Shown one piece after another: positions 11,095 through 22,946 of a stretch of 64,000 bases of DNA. Numbering within the stretch: position 1 is the first letter of the stretch; each line of letters begins with the position of its first letter. The DNA is from Terana coerulea. Its lineage: Eukaryota; Basidiomycota; Agaricomycetes; Polyporales; Phanerochaetaceae. Position numbers and translations under genes: made by a program. The notes under the pieces were generated by a model that saw only the letters and a list, made by a program, of their open reading frames with translations, did no database searches and was not told where the DNA came from. Location of the stretch: positions 62,001 to 126,000 of the forward strand of contig JAKOGH010000686.1 of assembly GCA_024811115.1 (NCBI GenBank), read 5' to 3'.

Positions 11095-13771
11095 CTACAC
11101 CACAGGGGGTGGGGCAGGAGGCAGGGTGTTGTTAGGGGCATCTGTCTGGATGCATTGATCAAGCAAAGGCTGCAGCTGTTCGTCGAGGTAGAAGAAGTCA
11201 GAAAGGACATCGGGGTCGTCCAGTTGGACCTGCTGGGGATCGCTTCCACTGCAGCGTCCGATGAAAGAGCGGAGAGCCAGACAACGTATTTCAGGGCTTG
11301 CTAACTCGTACGGCATGCCTCCAAGCCATCCCAAAATCGATTTGAGCGATTCGACATCCAGAGAAATGTATGATAGCGTTCGTCTTGCTCTCGACGGCAA
11401 CTGGTAATTCGAATTCGAGAGCAGTAGGGCAATGGCATGCCAGTGCCAAGCGTTGCCAGTGGACGAGACTCCATGTTCGACTTTGATAGTATCATCCACA
11501 CTCCACAACATGCGTCCGACTACTTGCATGATAGCGCTCCAGACGTCTTCGGAAAGGAGACGAAGGTCGAGGGGTTGCGTCCAAGTTGTAACGTCCGAGA
11601 AATCTGGAAGGTCGATGGTGATCCTAACCAGATAGACAATATCTTGCATCAGTTTTCCCAGGTACCGCTCAGAGGTGTTACGGAACCAGAAATCCTGCAG
11701 GTTGCTCAATAGCGGAACGATGAGCTGTCCATCTGGCCCAAAACCCTCCTTCAAGAGATTGAGGTTCGTGGGAGTCGGAGAGGGTTGTCCGGGGCTGTAC
11801 TTGAGGAGAGACAGGAGTAACGAGGCCGCATTACGAAGCAGACAGGTGTGCTGCTGCGGATGGATACGATCATATTTCCAGTACTCGCCGAGCGAGCCCC
11901 CGACCGTGCGCGCTACTTGCGAAGGTGCGGAACCGGGTAGCGCTGAGTGCAACGCCGTATAGTCAAACTGAAGCGGAGTGCTCTTGACCGAAGCACCTTT
12001 GGGGAGTAAGTTCGTACGGCGTGCAGAGATAGTGAGTGCAAATGTGATGTATGAGATGCGCTCTTCTGGTCCTGTCGACGTGGGTGTGTAGGAGTCAAGT
12101 ATTGTATGGAAAGGAATGAGCCCGGGGTTGATGGCGTCTACGGCGAGCAGAATGTCATTGTCGACCCCCTTTGCCGCGCGTTGCTCAGGATATCTTCCTC
12201 CTCTGCGAAGTGTGTAGTCACCGCGCGCCCCAAGCTTGTTAGGCGACGTTGCCACGAAGACAGATTTGTGAGATGGCTGTCTACTAGACCAGGCTGGTCG
12301 TCCGTTATGGCGAGGCTTTGGTCTGGTGAGAAGTTCGGGAATTGAGAAATGTCTTTTGCTGGCGCTGGACCTTCGCTTTCCGCCGAACTCCCTTGCATCA
12401 TGGATTCCCCGCTGGTGTCGGGATGGATGGAGAAAAGATGGTTCCAAGTGTTCGAGACATCTGCCTGGAACAGAGTGCGCCCAAGCCATGGGGAGAGACG
12501 ACGGCGACGGTGGTGAAACTTCCAAAGCAGATCATCCAGCTGGCCCCGGGTCCACTCCCTGGCAGTCGTCCACAGAGGAAAATCACGTGGTAGGAGTAGG
12601 CGGGAAATGAAGAAGGTCAGGAATATGCATATTTGTACCGCGCGCCTGAAGACGTGGCGGCGTCCGAACTTCATTGTTGACTTTAGCAAGGATGTTTTGA
12701 ACGGGCAGTGGGGAGAGAGTAGCGGGGCTAACGCAGAGAACAGGAAGAACGCAATCCAGGCGCACACCAAGCCAATGCTGGTGCGCTGGAGCTCCAAATG
12801 AACCTCAGCGGTGAAGTAGCACAGGCCGAGGAAGAAAAGGCCCAAAGCAACTTGAAGCAGCAGCGGTAGAACAGCAACCAGCTGGTATAGGTACCATGTG
12901 GGAATCGCAGGATAGCGGTATTGACGGGCCCGTAGTCGCTGTCGGGAGGTAGTATAGTCTCCCATGTACTCCAGGTATTCTCGCAGCCACTGTTTGACAA
13001 GGAGACCAAGGGAAGCCGTGGCAAGGCTGATGATGAGACTCGCGAACCAAAGGATGTTGACTCGAAGCGCCCATGCGTTATCCTCAGCTAGGGCAACATC
13101 AACATCGCCTCGCCTCGTCGAATTGAGGTGGCCTGCGACAATGCTGTAGTCTTGCTGAAGATTAAGCTGAAGAAGGCCGACGGTTTGCACTCCTGTATCC
13201 GGCCGGAGAAACTTGTAGATGTCTACAATCAGCGCGGCCAAGACAGCTGAAAATAGTCCAGTCTGTACACAATTAGCACGCCAGGATATGTCCTCTTCGG
13301 AGATGATCACTCACAAAGACTAGAAGAGCATCGATATCCTCCTTATAGCCCTTGATCTTCTTCTCGTCGTAGTCGTTAATTGTTCGGACCATCTTTGGCC
13401 ACTCGTCATCAATCCTCAACGATGAGTCCTCGTGTCTCGACTTGTGTTTGCCCCCTGGCTCCGACAGTTGAGCAAGGATCGCTTTCAACAAGTCAATCAT
13501 CTCATCCTGCCGGTCTTTCGGAGCCACAGTCGTCGGTTGGTCACCATCTGAGGCACTCCGTGTACTCTTAAACACGATAAGCAGAGCTTCAATGCACATC
13601 TAAGTGGCTAGACGTACCTTGTGAACATCATCTCCGTGGGAAACTTCAACCGGGGTAGGAGGAAAGCTCGAGGTTGGACTACGAAAGAGCTCGAGCTGGC
13701 TGGTAGATAGGGAAGCGGGATTTCAGTACAGCTTCAGTCGTGACTGGGCTTCGCTCGGACGTACTGGCCAT
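11095..13771 (-). CDS. DUF6535-type multi-pass membrane protein 1
   Basis: This is a basidiomycete-expanded membrane protein family of unknown function. The DUF6535 region begins after a 52-nt intron (13263-13314) with TGLFSAVLAALIVDIY. It continues with ILWFASLIISLATASLGLL, the family signature KQWLREYLEY, and two or three further hydrophobic stretches (LLLQVALGLFFLGLCY, SIGLVCAWIAFFLFSAL). The rest (about 470 residues, ending PPAPPPVV) looks soluble and helical. Another intron probably lies near 13566-13616, joining HGDDVHK to STRSASDGD. The true start is unclear: ATG at 13771 is a candidate but does not join cleanly. The frame shifts near 12175, where two extra bases sit in a CG-rich spot. 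It is convergent with the carboxypeptidase gene. Confidence 0.75.
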
Positions 13772-14413
13772 AATGTTGATTGGAAAGTTGCCACTACGAG
13801 TGCGCGGGAGCAGCAGCAGACAAGCTGTGAGTAGGGCCTGCAGCGATGTTATGGTAGGGGGAGGCAGGACCGGCCAGGCGACACGTAGTCTTACGGTGTG
13901 TATTCATCTTGGACTAGTATGGTGGAACGCTTGCATGGAAGCTTTCAGCATGGTGAGGTACATGTGCGAGCAAGTGATACACACCTTTTCAGGGTTCAGT
14001 CTGTAACCGCAGATGTGCGGCATGCCCCACGTTCAAACGGACTATACGAAAAGCGATTCGGTTCATCTGACTTTTTTGAAACGGGCTGTACAAGCAAGGC
14101 GACATATTGAACTTTGCGGTGCTTTAATTCGTCCCACAAACAGGGACGTCCGTAGTTCGTCAATCGCTTGGGACTGAGAGTTGTGCAGTTCTATCCCGCA
14201 AGTGTCGCGACATGGGAAAACGGTCGAAGAAGGCATCCGGTAGCAGGTCTCGATTGCAACAAAAGGTACTTCAAACGAAAGCTGAGCTCATTTATTCGCG
14301 ATTTCTGAGAGGGAGGTTCTGCTGCTGCACGTAGATCTGATTCAAATCAGGTGAAGCTGCATAACATTGAACTAAATTTCCCTCACGATCCACCGCAAAT
14401 TAAATTGCACAGC
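13772..14413. other. Intergenic, nothing recognised
   Basis: About 640 bp lie between the 5' end of the DUF6535 gene and the 3' end of the siroheme synthase gene, both on the minus strand. I see no coding sequence, RNA gene or repeat. It should hold the promoter of DUF6535 protein 1. Confidence 0.5.
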
Positions 14414-16323
14414 TTATAGTGCTTCCCAGCCAGGCTCCAAACCTTCCGTAACCCGCCACTGCTTGTCGCCCAGCCAATGTCCCAATCGTTCTCTATCCTT
14501 CTCGACGGCGCCTTCCTCAAGCACGGCTACATCCCCCTGTTGCCACAACGACAGAATCGACCACCCGATGACTAACATTCCCGGCGGGCGTTGCTCGCCC
14601 ACGCTCTCGAGCGCCGCGACGATGTCCTTGAGGGTCGAGACAATCACCCGCTGGTCGGGCATACTCGCGCGTTCGATCAGCGCAATGGGCAGGTGACTGG
14701 GATACACCGCGCCGTTCCTCCGCCTTGAGACGCCGTCGTCGGTGCTTTGCAGGGTGTCGAGGACCTGCGACAGGCGCGCAACGCCCATGAGCAGGACGAG
14801 GGTGCGGCTGCGCTCGTAGCCAGGGAGCTGGACCTCCTTGCCAGCGCGCCCGACGCCGGTGCAGACGATAAAGGACTCGGCGGCACCGCGCTGGGTGACG
14901 GGGATGCCAGCGAAGGTGGGGCCGGCAAGAACAGGAAGAGACACCGGGGACAACGATGGGCTCGAAGCCATGGGCGCGCATGTAGAGCACTTCTTCACCG
15001 TAGCGGCCGTACACCGAGGGATCGCCTTGCTTGAGCTGCAGCTGGTTAGCCGAGACTATTACAGACTTTGAGTAGGGACTTACTCGGACTACGGTCTTGC
15101 CTTGCCTAGCACCTTCGACGGAGGCTTCCATCAGCTCGTTCTGTGCACCGTCGGCATTTCCAGGGAACTTGCGGGCGATCCGCACCTCGACGTGCGAAGG
15201 AATGAGGGCTAACACCGCGTCTGGCACGAGTTTATCTGAGAGCACGAGGTCGGCTTGCTTCGTGAGGGCGTTGTGGGTCGCGACCGTGAGCAGCGAAGGG
15301 TGTCCGGGACCTGAGCCGACTAGAAGAATTCGTCCCGGCGGCCGTGTTGGCGGCACTGTGAGCTGGTGCAACGAGCGGACTTCGCTATCGCCGGGATGAT
15401 GCTGGTAATTTGGAGACGAGTGCGGCTCGCCTGCCGTCGGCAACCCCGACTGCCCGTCGAGAATGCCCTCCATCTCTGCCTTCGTCATCTTGGCCAGCCG
15501 AGAAATGGGCCAGTACTCGCTCACTTGAGCGACCCACTTCATGCGCCTGCGCGCGCTTTCGGCCTCCGTCTCGGCCTGCTCTACCGACCGCTGGGGAACA
15601 GGACGGTTTGGTGTCGGTATGCTTTCGTCCTCGTTAATCTCCGCTTCGGCGTCGGCTGGTATAAAAGTCGAAGAGGCCTTGGCGAGGGCACGTAGCTGAC
15701 CTATTCGTGCAACCGAGGCTCCGACGTCTTTGGGGAGCTTGGTGACAATCTCCCGACGGATACGTCCTGCGAGTCGGCATCCTTGGCCATTCGTCGTGAT
15801 GCCCACCTGTAAGGAGGTAGGTGCGCCAGTGTCTGGATCGGTGAAGCGATGGGTCGAGGTAAACGAGAAGTCGCAAAGATCAGGTATGTCCGTAACATTC
15901 ACGGGTATGTTGCGTGCTCGACAAACTTGAGCGATGCGGTATGCTGAGTCCTTGCTTCGGCGTTCTGTGCTCTCGCTGCCCGAGATGGTGTCTGTAACGA
16001 TTACGAGTGAGATTCCGAGCTTTGTCGACAGGTATGCGTCCAGAGCAGCGGCGTCTCGGTCGACACTGCTTGTCGAGGTTCCTGGAAGAGAATCGAAATC
16101 TATAAATTCAACCTCGCCTTGTTTTGCCCTCCACTTCAGCTCTTCACATGAGCTCTCAATCCCTCCCTTCGCGAGGATCACGACCTCCCGAGTCGGCCTC
16201 CAGCGCGGAAAGCGCACGAGATGCTGCAAGGGCGTTGGAGCCAATCACAAGTACCGTCTTTGTCTTCAGGCGAAATGAGAGGACGAGCGACGCGCCCTTC
16301 GCTGGAGTGGGGAAGGCGGACAT
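14414..16323 (-). CDS. Siroheme synthase: MET8-like dehydrogenase/chelatase fused to uroporphyrinogen-III methyltransferase
   Basis: The protein makes siroheme, cofactor of sulfite and nitrite reductases, from uroporphyrinogen III. The N-terminal part (MSAFPTPAKGASLVLSF, VLVIGSNALAASRAL, VNVTDIPDLCDFSFTSTHRF, GQGCRLAGRIRREI) is the NAD-binding precorrin-2 dehydrogenase/ferrochelatase type. The C-terminal part (GRILLVGSGPGHPSLLT, DLVLSDKLV, LKQGDPSVYGR, GIPVTQRG) is the SAM-dependent methyltransferase type (yeast MET1). A 48-nt intron at 15036-15083 splits GKTVVR from LKQGDP. Because it is divisible by three and stop-free, it reads through. Two single-base insertions break the frame, in a C run at 16187-16189 and near 14935. 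The truncated copy at 4446-5568 lacks the second one. SRP14 is divergent, 442 bp away. Family is certain; frame breaks are probably errors. Confidence 0.92.
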
Positions 16324-16765
16324 GTTTGGAGTGTAACGAGAACGTTGAGAGCAAAGGTTTGTTATCTTCATTTTGACTCGTCCCTGGTAGCTGACCACTA
16401 CAGTGGGAGAAGGAGAAGGATTAGCAAAGGCCGTACAATTTTCTCGAAAACTTCTAATAGCGCAATAATGAGCAAGAGCGGCATTGTTATGGTCCGAGCG
16501 GAACCTAAAAAGAGCGAGAAATGGTACCTATTCGAGACATTTAGTTCAAATGCTGCCTTCAATAGGGTAAGTCTCTCCTAACTGGGTTGTCGTCGGTACG
16601 GAACGTGAGCCCTTTCGTCGAAGATATGGGCTGAGGAGAGCATGAGGCATAAGCGCTTATGACATTGCGCTCAGACGGAGCTTGCCGAAGTTGCCGGGGA
16701 AATAGCGGCTTATGTAATATCCTCATGCATGGCTTTCGACCTGCTCATCGTCTCGTACATCGTCC
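16324..16765. promoter_or_regulatory. Divergent promoter region, siroheme synthase / SRP14
   Basis: The two start codons face away from each other across 442 bp, so both promoters must lie here or overlap. I do not see a convincing TATA box or a named motif. Confidence 0.5.
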
Positions 16766-17445
16766 ATGCAGCTGGTGGACAACGATACGGTATTCCCTCA
16801 GTTCGTTGACAGTTTGGATCAACGCTGAAATTATCTTTTAGTTCTTCAAACAGCTAGCTGCACTGTTTGAAACATCAAAAGATTCAGGATCAGTATGGCT
16901 CACGCATAAGAGACGTATGTACTGGACCCAGCATCAGTGCGAAGTCTTGACTCAATGTTTCCCTTATATTCTAGTTACTTATGACGGAGGCGACGCCTCG
17001 ATGCCTCCGGTAGATCTGTCCGAGGACACCAACGAATATCCATGCCTTGTTCGTGTGACTGACGGCAAAGCGGCCAATTTCTCTACCCGAGTGCGTACCT
17101 TGCACGTATCGTACATGACTCATGCTTTATTTCAACGCCCCTGTTCTGTCATGCTGCTAGGTTGAGCCCGGCCAGCTGGAGACATTCCACGCACACTACG
17201 GCACGCTGCTGAAGGCTTCCATGACCTCTATGCGCAAACGTGACAAGAAACGCGAGAAGCAGAGGGCAGAAGACAGCGCTCGCCGCAAACAGCGCCTCGC
17301 TCAGGATGTCGTAGTTGAGGGCGCGAAGAGAGGCAGTGGTCGTCGCAAGAGACAACGCTTGATCAAGGCTGCTCTGAAACAGGAAGAGACGCGGCGGCGA
17401 GTCAAGGAGCGGGAGGAGACGCGTAGCAAGTCTAAGTCATCGTGA
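16766..17445 (+). CDS. SRP14: Signal recognition particle subunit SRP14
   Basis: SRP14 binds the Alu domain of the SRP RNA, normally with SRP9 in animals, and helps pause translation while secretory proteins are targeted to the ER. Four exons (16766-16789, 16842-16914, 16975-17090, 17161-17445) join into 165 residues with consistent phases. The first exon codes only MQLVDNDT. The core has FFKQLAALFETSKDSGSVWL, LVRVTDGKAANFSTRV, and the family-typical AHYGTLLKASMTSMRKRDKK. The last 60 residues are a Lys/Arg-rich tail, common in fungal SRP14 and probably RNA-binding. No frame break is seen. Confidence 0.93.
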
Positions 17446-17688
17446 ACGGAGTAGTATGTTGTAGCGTTAGCCGTATGCCATTTAGACGTAAGTATTCCCG
17501 AGAAGAAATTGGGCCCAACGAATGAATTGCATGCATGGCTGGAGGTCGAGACCGTCCCTTCAGTCCGAGACGCTTTATGGGCGCTTGCATCACCTCGTAC
17601 ACCCGCCCACCACCTTCTCGCTGCATGTCGCAGTCATCTCCTCCCCTAATCGATTCACACTATCCTCGGTAAACTGTCTACATAACAC

Positions 17689-20600
17689 ATGTCTACTCCG
17701 CTGCCCAAAATTGTGCCAATCGAGCCCAGCATATTCGATGACGACGACGATGGGTGGCAGGACATGCCGGTCGTCCGAAGCGATGACATTGCCAACGGGT
17801 TAGATGAGGAGGACCAGAAGAAGTACCACTACAGGCCACCTGAGAGGATCTCTGACGACGTAGGGAAGGTTAAGGCGGGGAATGCAACTGGAAACGTTCT
17901 CGACATCGACTATTATGGCGACGAATGGCGGGCGAAGGTCGATCAGAACGAGAGCGAGTACACACGGCTGCGGCTCAATGAGGAGGACGAGTCCGATGAG
18001 GTCCACATGCGGACGAGATATCTGTTCGATGAAGACAAAGCCATGACACCGCTCAGCCAGATGCAGGCGACGAAGGGTCTCTTAACCGAGGCGCAGCGCA
18101 TAGCCTATGTCGGGCTCTGCGCTCTCGCTGCTCGGGAGATGGTCAAGAGCCTCAAGTCCGTGAACAGCAAGGAGCTTACACCTGCGATTAAGAATATGGA
18201 ACTGTGGTCGCTGAAAATCATGGGTCGGTTATATTATCATATGGAACTTGCCACTGAAGGTGAACGGACTCTATCTCCCTGCTTTAGGTGCGCTGGCTGA
18301 ACGGATACCACAGAGCAGAAGATGATAGACAGCCTTGCTCTGCACGGCATCGAATCGAAGGATCTTGTCCCATCTCTCATTACGACGCATACAGTCGCCA
18401 ACCCGGAGTACGACCCTGCGGAGGCCCGCAAGCAAGCTGAAGTCCGTGAACGCGAAGCCCAGGAACACGCAGACGAGAACTCAGAAGATCTCTCCGAGAC
18501 TGGATACACATCTCCCACTACGCCGAAGCCTCGTCCAGGCGGCGCGCCCGAGCCACCGCCGAAACCCACTCAGACGACTGCCAAGGTACTTGAAGACACC
18601 GCTGTCTCGGTACCCGGCGTCAGCACGCACCTCTCTGCAGCGGACGAGAAGGTTACTCTTGATATACGATGGACAGTACTCTGCGATCTGTTCCTAATCC
18701 TCGTGGCCGACAGCGTATACGACGCCCGCTCCCGCGTCTTGCTCGAGAACGTGGCGCTGAAGCTCGGTCTTGGATGGCTGGACGTCGTCAAGTTCGAAAG
18801 ACGGGTAACAGAAGCCCTCGATATTCAAGAGGAGGTTGATTCCTTGGAGTCGAAGGATACTGTTGCAGCAGTCCAAAAGAAGACAAGGAATAGGCGGTTC
18901 ATGATGCTTGGTCTCGCGACGCTTGGTGAGTTGTATATTCTTACTATACTTGCGGCGTTCTCACTCTGTCTTAGGCGGTGGCCTGGTTATTGGTCTGTCT
19001 GCCGGCCTGCTTGCCCCGGTTATTGGTGCCGGCCTCGGAGCAGCTTTCACCACAATCGGTGTTACAGGGACGACCGCGTTCTTAGGCGGAACAGCAGGTG
19101 CTGCTGTGATCACGACTGGGGGTGTTCTCACTGGTTCTGGCATCGCTGTACGGGGCATGGCTCGCCGAACGCAATATGTCAGAACATTCGACATCCTACC
19201 CTTGCACAACAACAAGCGGGTGAACTGTATCCTCACTGTCCCCGGGTGAGTCAAAATCATACTCATGACTGTTAATGCCTCCGCACGCTTACACTCTGCT
19301 CCGTGTTAAGCTTCATGAGCGGCACACAGGATGATCCTCGTCTACCATTCAGCGTCCTTGATCCTGTCGTCGGGGATGTCTTCAGCGTTCTATGGGAACC
19401 TGAGATGATCCGAGAAACCGGCTCCGCTTTGAAGATCCTAACAGGCGAAGTCCTCACACAGATCGGTCAGACGGTCCTGCAGGCGACGGTAATGACCGCT
19501 CTCATGAGTGCGCTCCAGTGGCCTATCAGTCAGTATTCGTCTTCTCGCTTATGGTCGCGCTCCAACTTGCTCACGCTTAATTATAGTTTTAACAAAGCTT
19601 GGGTACCTTATTGATAACCCCTGGTCGAACGCGCTTGATCGTGCAAAGGCAGCTGGTCGCGTGCTGGCTGATGTGCTCCTCCATCGACAACTCGGCGTCC
19701 GTCCCATTACACTGATCGGGTTCTCCTTGGGTGCTCGTGTCATCTTCTACGCCCTACTCGAGCTCGCGAAGCAGAAGGCGTTCGGCATTGTCCAAGATGT
19801 CATCATGCTAGGCACAACCGTGACCGCTCCAACGAAGACGTGGATACAAGCGCGCTCCGTCGTCTCAGGACGCTTCGTCAACGGCTACGCTCGCAACGAC
19901 TGGGTGCTCAACTACCTCTTCCGGGCGACCAGCGGCGGCTTGAACACCGTCGCAGGACTCCGTCCTGTGGAGAACGTTCCCGGGATCGAGAACGTGGATA
20001 TCACCGATAAGATTGCGGGGCATATGAGCTACCGCACATTCATGCCGCTTATCCTGGATCAACTCGGGTTTCCTGTGTCCGCCGACTACTTTGATGAACC
20101 AGTGGTATGTAGTCTTGTTGTCTGAAGATTTCTGCTACAGACTGACTCCTTTTGCGCGTTTGCCTTGATCAGGAACCTGACTTTGAGGGCGATAGGATTG
20201 TAGAGCGTGAGGAAGCGGAGCCTAAGAAACGTAGCTGGTTCTCTAGGAAGAAGAAGCCGTCGGTGAGCAACGCTGGAGTATCGCGCCCGCCCTCCGCAGC
20301 CTCGTTCCCATCCCACCATCGCAAGAGCTCATCCCAGTCTACCCTGGTGGACGACGACCTGCCGCCCCGAGAAGAGAAGGCCGTCGTGTCTCGGTCTTCC
20401 ACTCCCACACCGGCAAGTCCGCTACCGGACACTCCTTCGACGGTGCGCAGTCCCGACGGCGACTCCGCGACCGCTGACATTGCGCACCTTCCAAAGACCG
20501 CAGGGTTCAACTTCGCCGCGATTAAGGAGACAATCGGCAAGACAGACCTGCACCCCGAGGAGTTGCAGATGCCAGCACCGACTCGCTTCCACGTCCCTGC

Positions 20601-21249
20601 TATACCCCCGCCTACACAGCGCTCGGAATCCGCACCGCCCCCGATACCAGAAGAACCGTCTTCCCCCTTGCCGTCTATACCCCGATCACCAGCGATCTTC
20701 CACGAGCTTCCTATAGCAGGTCCAAGCTCAAGCCCCTCTCGCTCTGACCTAACATCTACGTTATCACGCTCAATGTCTCTCAACGACATGCGCGCGGGGG
20801 CGATAGAGGACGAAGAAGACGAGTTGACGTCATCCAGTGAGAAGACACCGTCCGCTACGCAGGAATTCCGTGCGCCGCCATCTCTCAGCTTTGGTGCCCC
20901 TGGCGGCTCGTATTGGCCTGCCGAGCCGGACCGCCCCGCATCGTTCACTGCCGCCACTCCCTCGTTCAATTCATTCGGAAGGGACTCCTTCAGTTCAGCG
21001 CGTCCAAGCGGCTTTGGGTCGTTTGGCCCCCTGTCGCATCCGCCCACCAGTGCGTTCCCGCCGCCGATTCCCGAGTCGGCGGGGCTGTCGTTTGGGAGTG
21101 CGGATGGGTCAATAACGTTTTCGCCTTCACTGGCGTCGGGAAGGGCGGACCCGCCAGACCCTTGGAACACCTCTTCGGCCACCCTCGGGGGATACAGCGA
21201 GAAGAAAGCATCAAGTTCGCTTAACGTACTCAACCCTTGGCAGAGTTGA
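17689..21249 (+). CDS. MIL1: MIL1/TMCO4-like DUF726 membrane protein with alpha/beta-hydrolase fold
   Basis: This is a member of the DUF726 family (yeast Mil1, human TMCO4). Yeast Mil1 binds an AP-1 medium subunit and acts in clathrin-linked traffic. Six exons with introns 18260-18313, 18926-18974, 19246-19310, 19529-19586 and 20105-20172 join into 1088 residues with no break. The N-terminus is acidic (FDDDDDGWQDMPV). Two Gly/Ala-rich hydrophobic hairpins (LGGGLVIGLSAGLLAPVIG, GTTAFLGGTAGAAVITTGG) fit the family's membrane segments. The hydrolase nucleophile elbow is GFSLGARV. After about residue 730 a long Ser/Pro-rich disordered tail follows, ending with PPDPWN and NPWQS. DPW/NPW motifs are typical of clathrin-adaptor ligands, which agrees with the yeast role. 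Catalytic activity is not shown by sequence. Confidence 0.88.
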
Positions 21250-22238
21250 GGTGAGGGAACCCTGCGCAGCATGGGTACTGGCCTCCATACGTCCCGCACT
21301 TTCCGCACTTCCGCACACTCCTTACGCACATCTCCACGGACGCTCATTTCACTGGATCCTCTTCTGTCATCACATCTCTCCTTGGGTATTCATATACAAC
21401 ATTCATCTCCATCGATTGATACGCATTTGCGCTGCAATCCGTATGTCTGGTGTGAATGACCGCCACAATGGGTATGTTGCCTTATCGATCAGCGTTGCTC
21501 TTTGCCGAGCTCGGATTGACATCATGCCCCGCTCCCACAAAGCGCGGCGTCTGACCGTCGCACATCTCCAAGAACAGCCGTTGCGGGGTAAGGCCACGAG
21601 TTGTCGGCATTCCGAGGGTCATCAGTCCTGCCTGCCACGCTAAGCTGCGTTGAAGCTTATCCACCTGAATTTTGCACATACCAGGCAGAACGGTGTCCGT
21701 GCTCGCGGATATACAGAGGCTATCCGTAGGCTTATCCGCCTTGCTGCACGACGACAGCCCTCAAACATCGTGCACTCCGGGAAGGTGAAGGTGATGTGGT
21801 CTACCTTAGTGCGGACGGGCTCGTTCTGATCATGACCCTGCAGGGATTTCTAGGGTCAGAGTTTGTAGTGTTACGGCAAGACAAACTACCGCTGCCTTGG
21901 ACTAGAAGACATAGCACGTTTTCATGGTTATGAGATCTGCCGATTGTGTTCGATCGAAGGGACCCACAATCAACGCGTCAAAACCCCTCTTCTCATGGCC
22001 AGCGCCGTGCATTCCGAAAGCTTGCGAGGTGGAGTCCCACCGCAGCTGGCGAGTATATAGTCAGATCCCACTTCTCGCAATTTCGACAGGGCTCCGCCAG
22101 CAGGCACACTCGTCTACCACGAAGTCCTCTTCCCCACTACCCCGTGTCCATTCGTCGACCAACGTCACCGTGCTTTTGACTATATATCCCCACCCACAGC
22201 ACACCGCTTACTCGCACACCCGCGTCGACGAATCCGAC
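21250..22238. other. Intergenic, 3' end of MIL1-like gene and promoter of the next gene
   Basis: This interval of about 990 bp holds no ORF I recognise. The first 150 bp probably belong to the 3' UTR of the MIL1-like gene. The last 60 bp carry a TATA-like site. Confidence 0.5.
22181..22187 (+). promoter_or_regulatory. TATA-like box upstream of the PRPILKRQ gene
   Basis: TATATAT lies 51 bp before the ATG at 22239, followed by CCCCACCCACA, a pyrimidine-rich leader typical of fungal promoters. A second AT-rich site (GAGTATATAG) lies about 130 bp further up. Confidence 0.4.
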
Positions 22239-22946
22239 ATGTCTCCGCATCCTCGCCCCCGTCCCATTCTGAAGCGCCAGCTGTCTCCGTCGAGACTGCA
22301 GCCACACACCCCCGCGCTGCCGTTCGCTACGTGCGGCGCGATGTTCTCCCCGCACGTCCACTTCCCGCCGACGCCCTCGCTCGTGGCGTCGACGCACCCC
22401 GTGCACTCGCCGCGCACGTACGACCGCAAGCCGATCATCGTCTCCCCGAACTCGTGCGTCCTCCCGTCGCGGGACGACCGCGCGCTGCGCTCGCCGCCCG
22501 CCGACTTCGAGGTCGAGCGCGGGCGCAGCCGCGAGAGCGTGAAGGGCAGCTACTTCCACCCGCGCGCGTACGAGGCGTGCGAGCCCGAGCCCGTGCTCGA
22601 GGAGGTGCCCCTCTCCCCGCCGCCACCACTCACCCGCGAGACGTCGTACTCGGACGACGACGACTCGGATCCGTACTCGAGCGACGACGACGACGTCGTC
22701 GTCATGACGCCGCCGGACCCCAAGCTCGCGGGTGCCATGCCGCAAATCAAGACGGCGGCCGCTGCCCCGTCGCCACATCCCCTCTCAAGTTTCCACTCGC
22801 GCGTAGCTGGTATACGCCGTGAGGTCGCTTTCGAAGACAAGCCTCGACCGAATCTTTATCCGTCGCGCAAACAGCCTTTGAGAACGATAGCAGCCTCCAG
22901 AGACCTGGGAACGTCTCTGGACGAAGGGTGTTTGGGAGGGTTCTAG
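22239..22946 (+). CDS. Small disordered basidiomycete protein with PRPILKRQ/SPHVHFPPTP motifs
   Basis: One exon codes 235 residues. I chose the ATG at 22239 because the conserved-looking N-terminus (MSPHPRPRPILKRQLSPSR) begins there, just after a TATA-like leader. Further blocks are MFSPHVHFPPTP, DRKPIIVSPNSCVLPSRDD and YFHPRAYEACEPEPV, then an acidic stretch (YSDDDDSDPYSSDDDD). I associate these blocks with an uncharacterised Agaricomycete family, but no function is known to me. The protein is mostly disordered, with no signal peptide or membrane segment. The coding strand is very GC-rich between 22330 and 22640, giving long spurious ORFs on the other strand. Confidence 0.75.
   Translation: MSPHPRPRPILKRQLSPSRLQPHTPALPFATCGAMFSPHVHFPPTPSLVASTHPVHSPRTYDRKPIIVSPNSCVLPSRDDRALRSPPADFEVERGRSRESVKGSYFHPRAYEACEPEPVLEEVPLSPPPPLTRETSYSDDDDSDPYSSDDDDVVVMTPPDPKLAGAMPQIKTAAAAPSPHPLSSFHSRVAGIRREVAFEDKPRPNLYPSRKQPLRTIAASRDLGTSLDEGCLGGF

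Noticed and set aside
20169..21347. A 392-residue minus-strand ORF opposite the MIL1-like C-terminus
   Set aside because: It mirrors the Ser/Pro-rich tail of a gene with clean splicing. Its composition (Gly/Ser/Asp) is that of an antisense shadow.
22137..22778. A 213-residue Arg/Val-rich minus-strand ORF
   Set aside because: It is an antisense shadow of the GC-rich PRPILKRQ gene, without any known motif.
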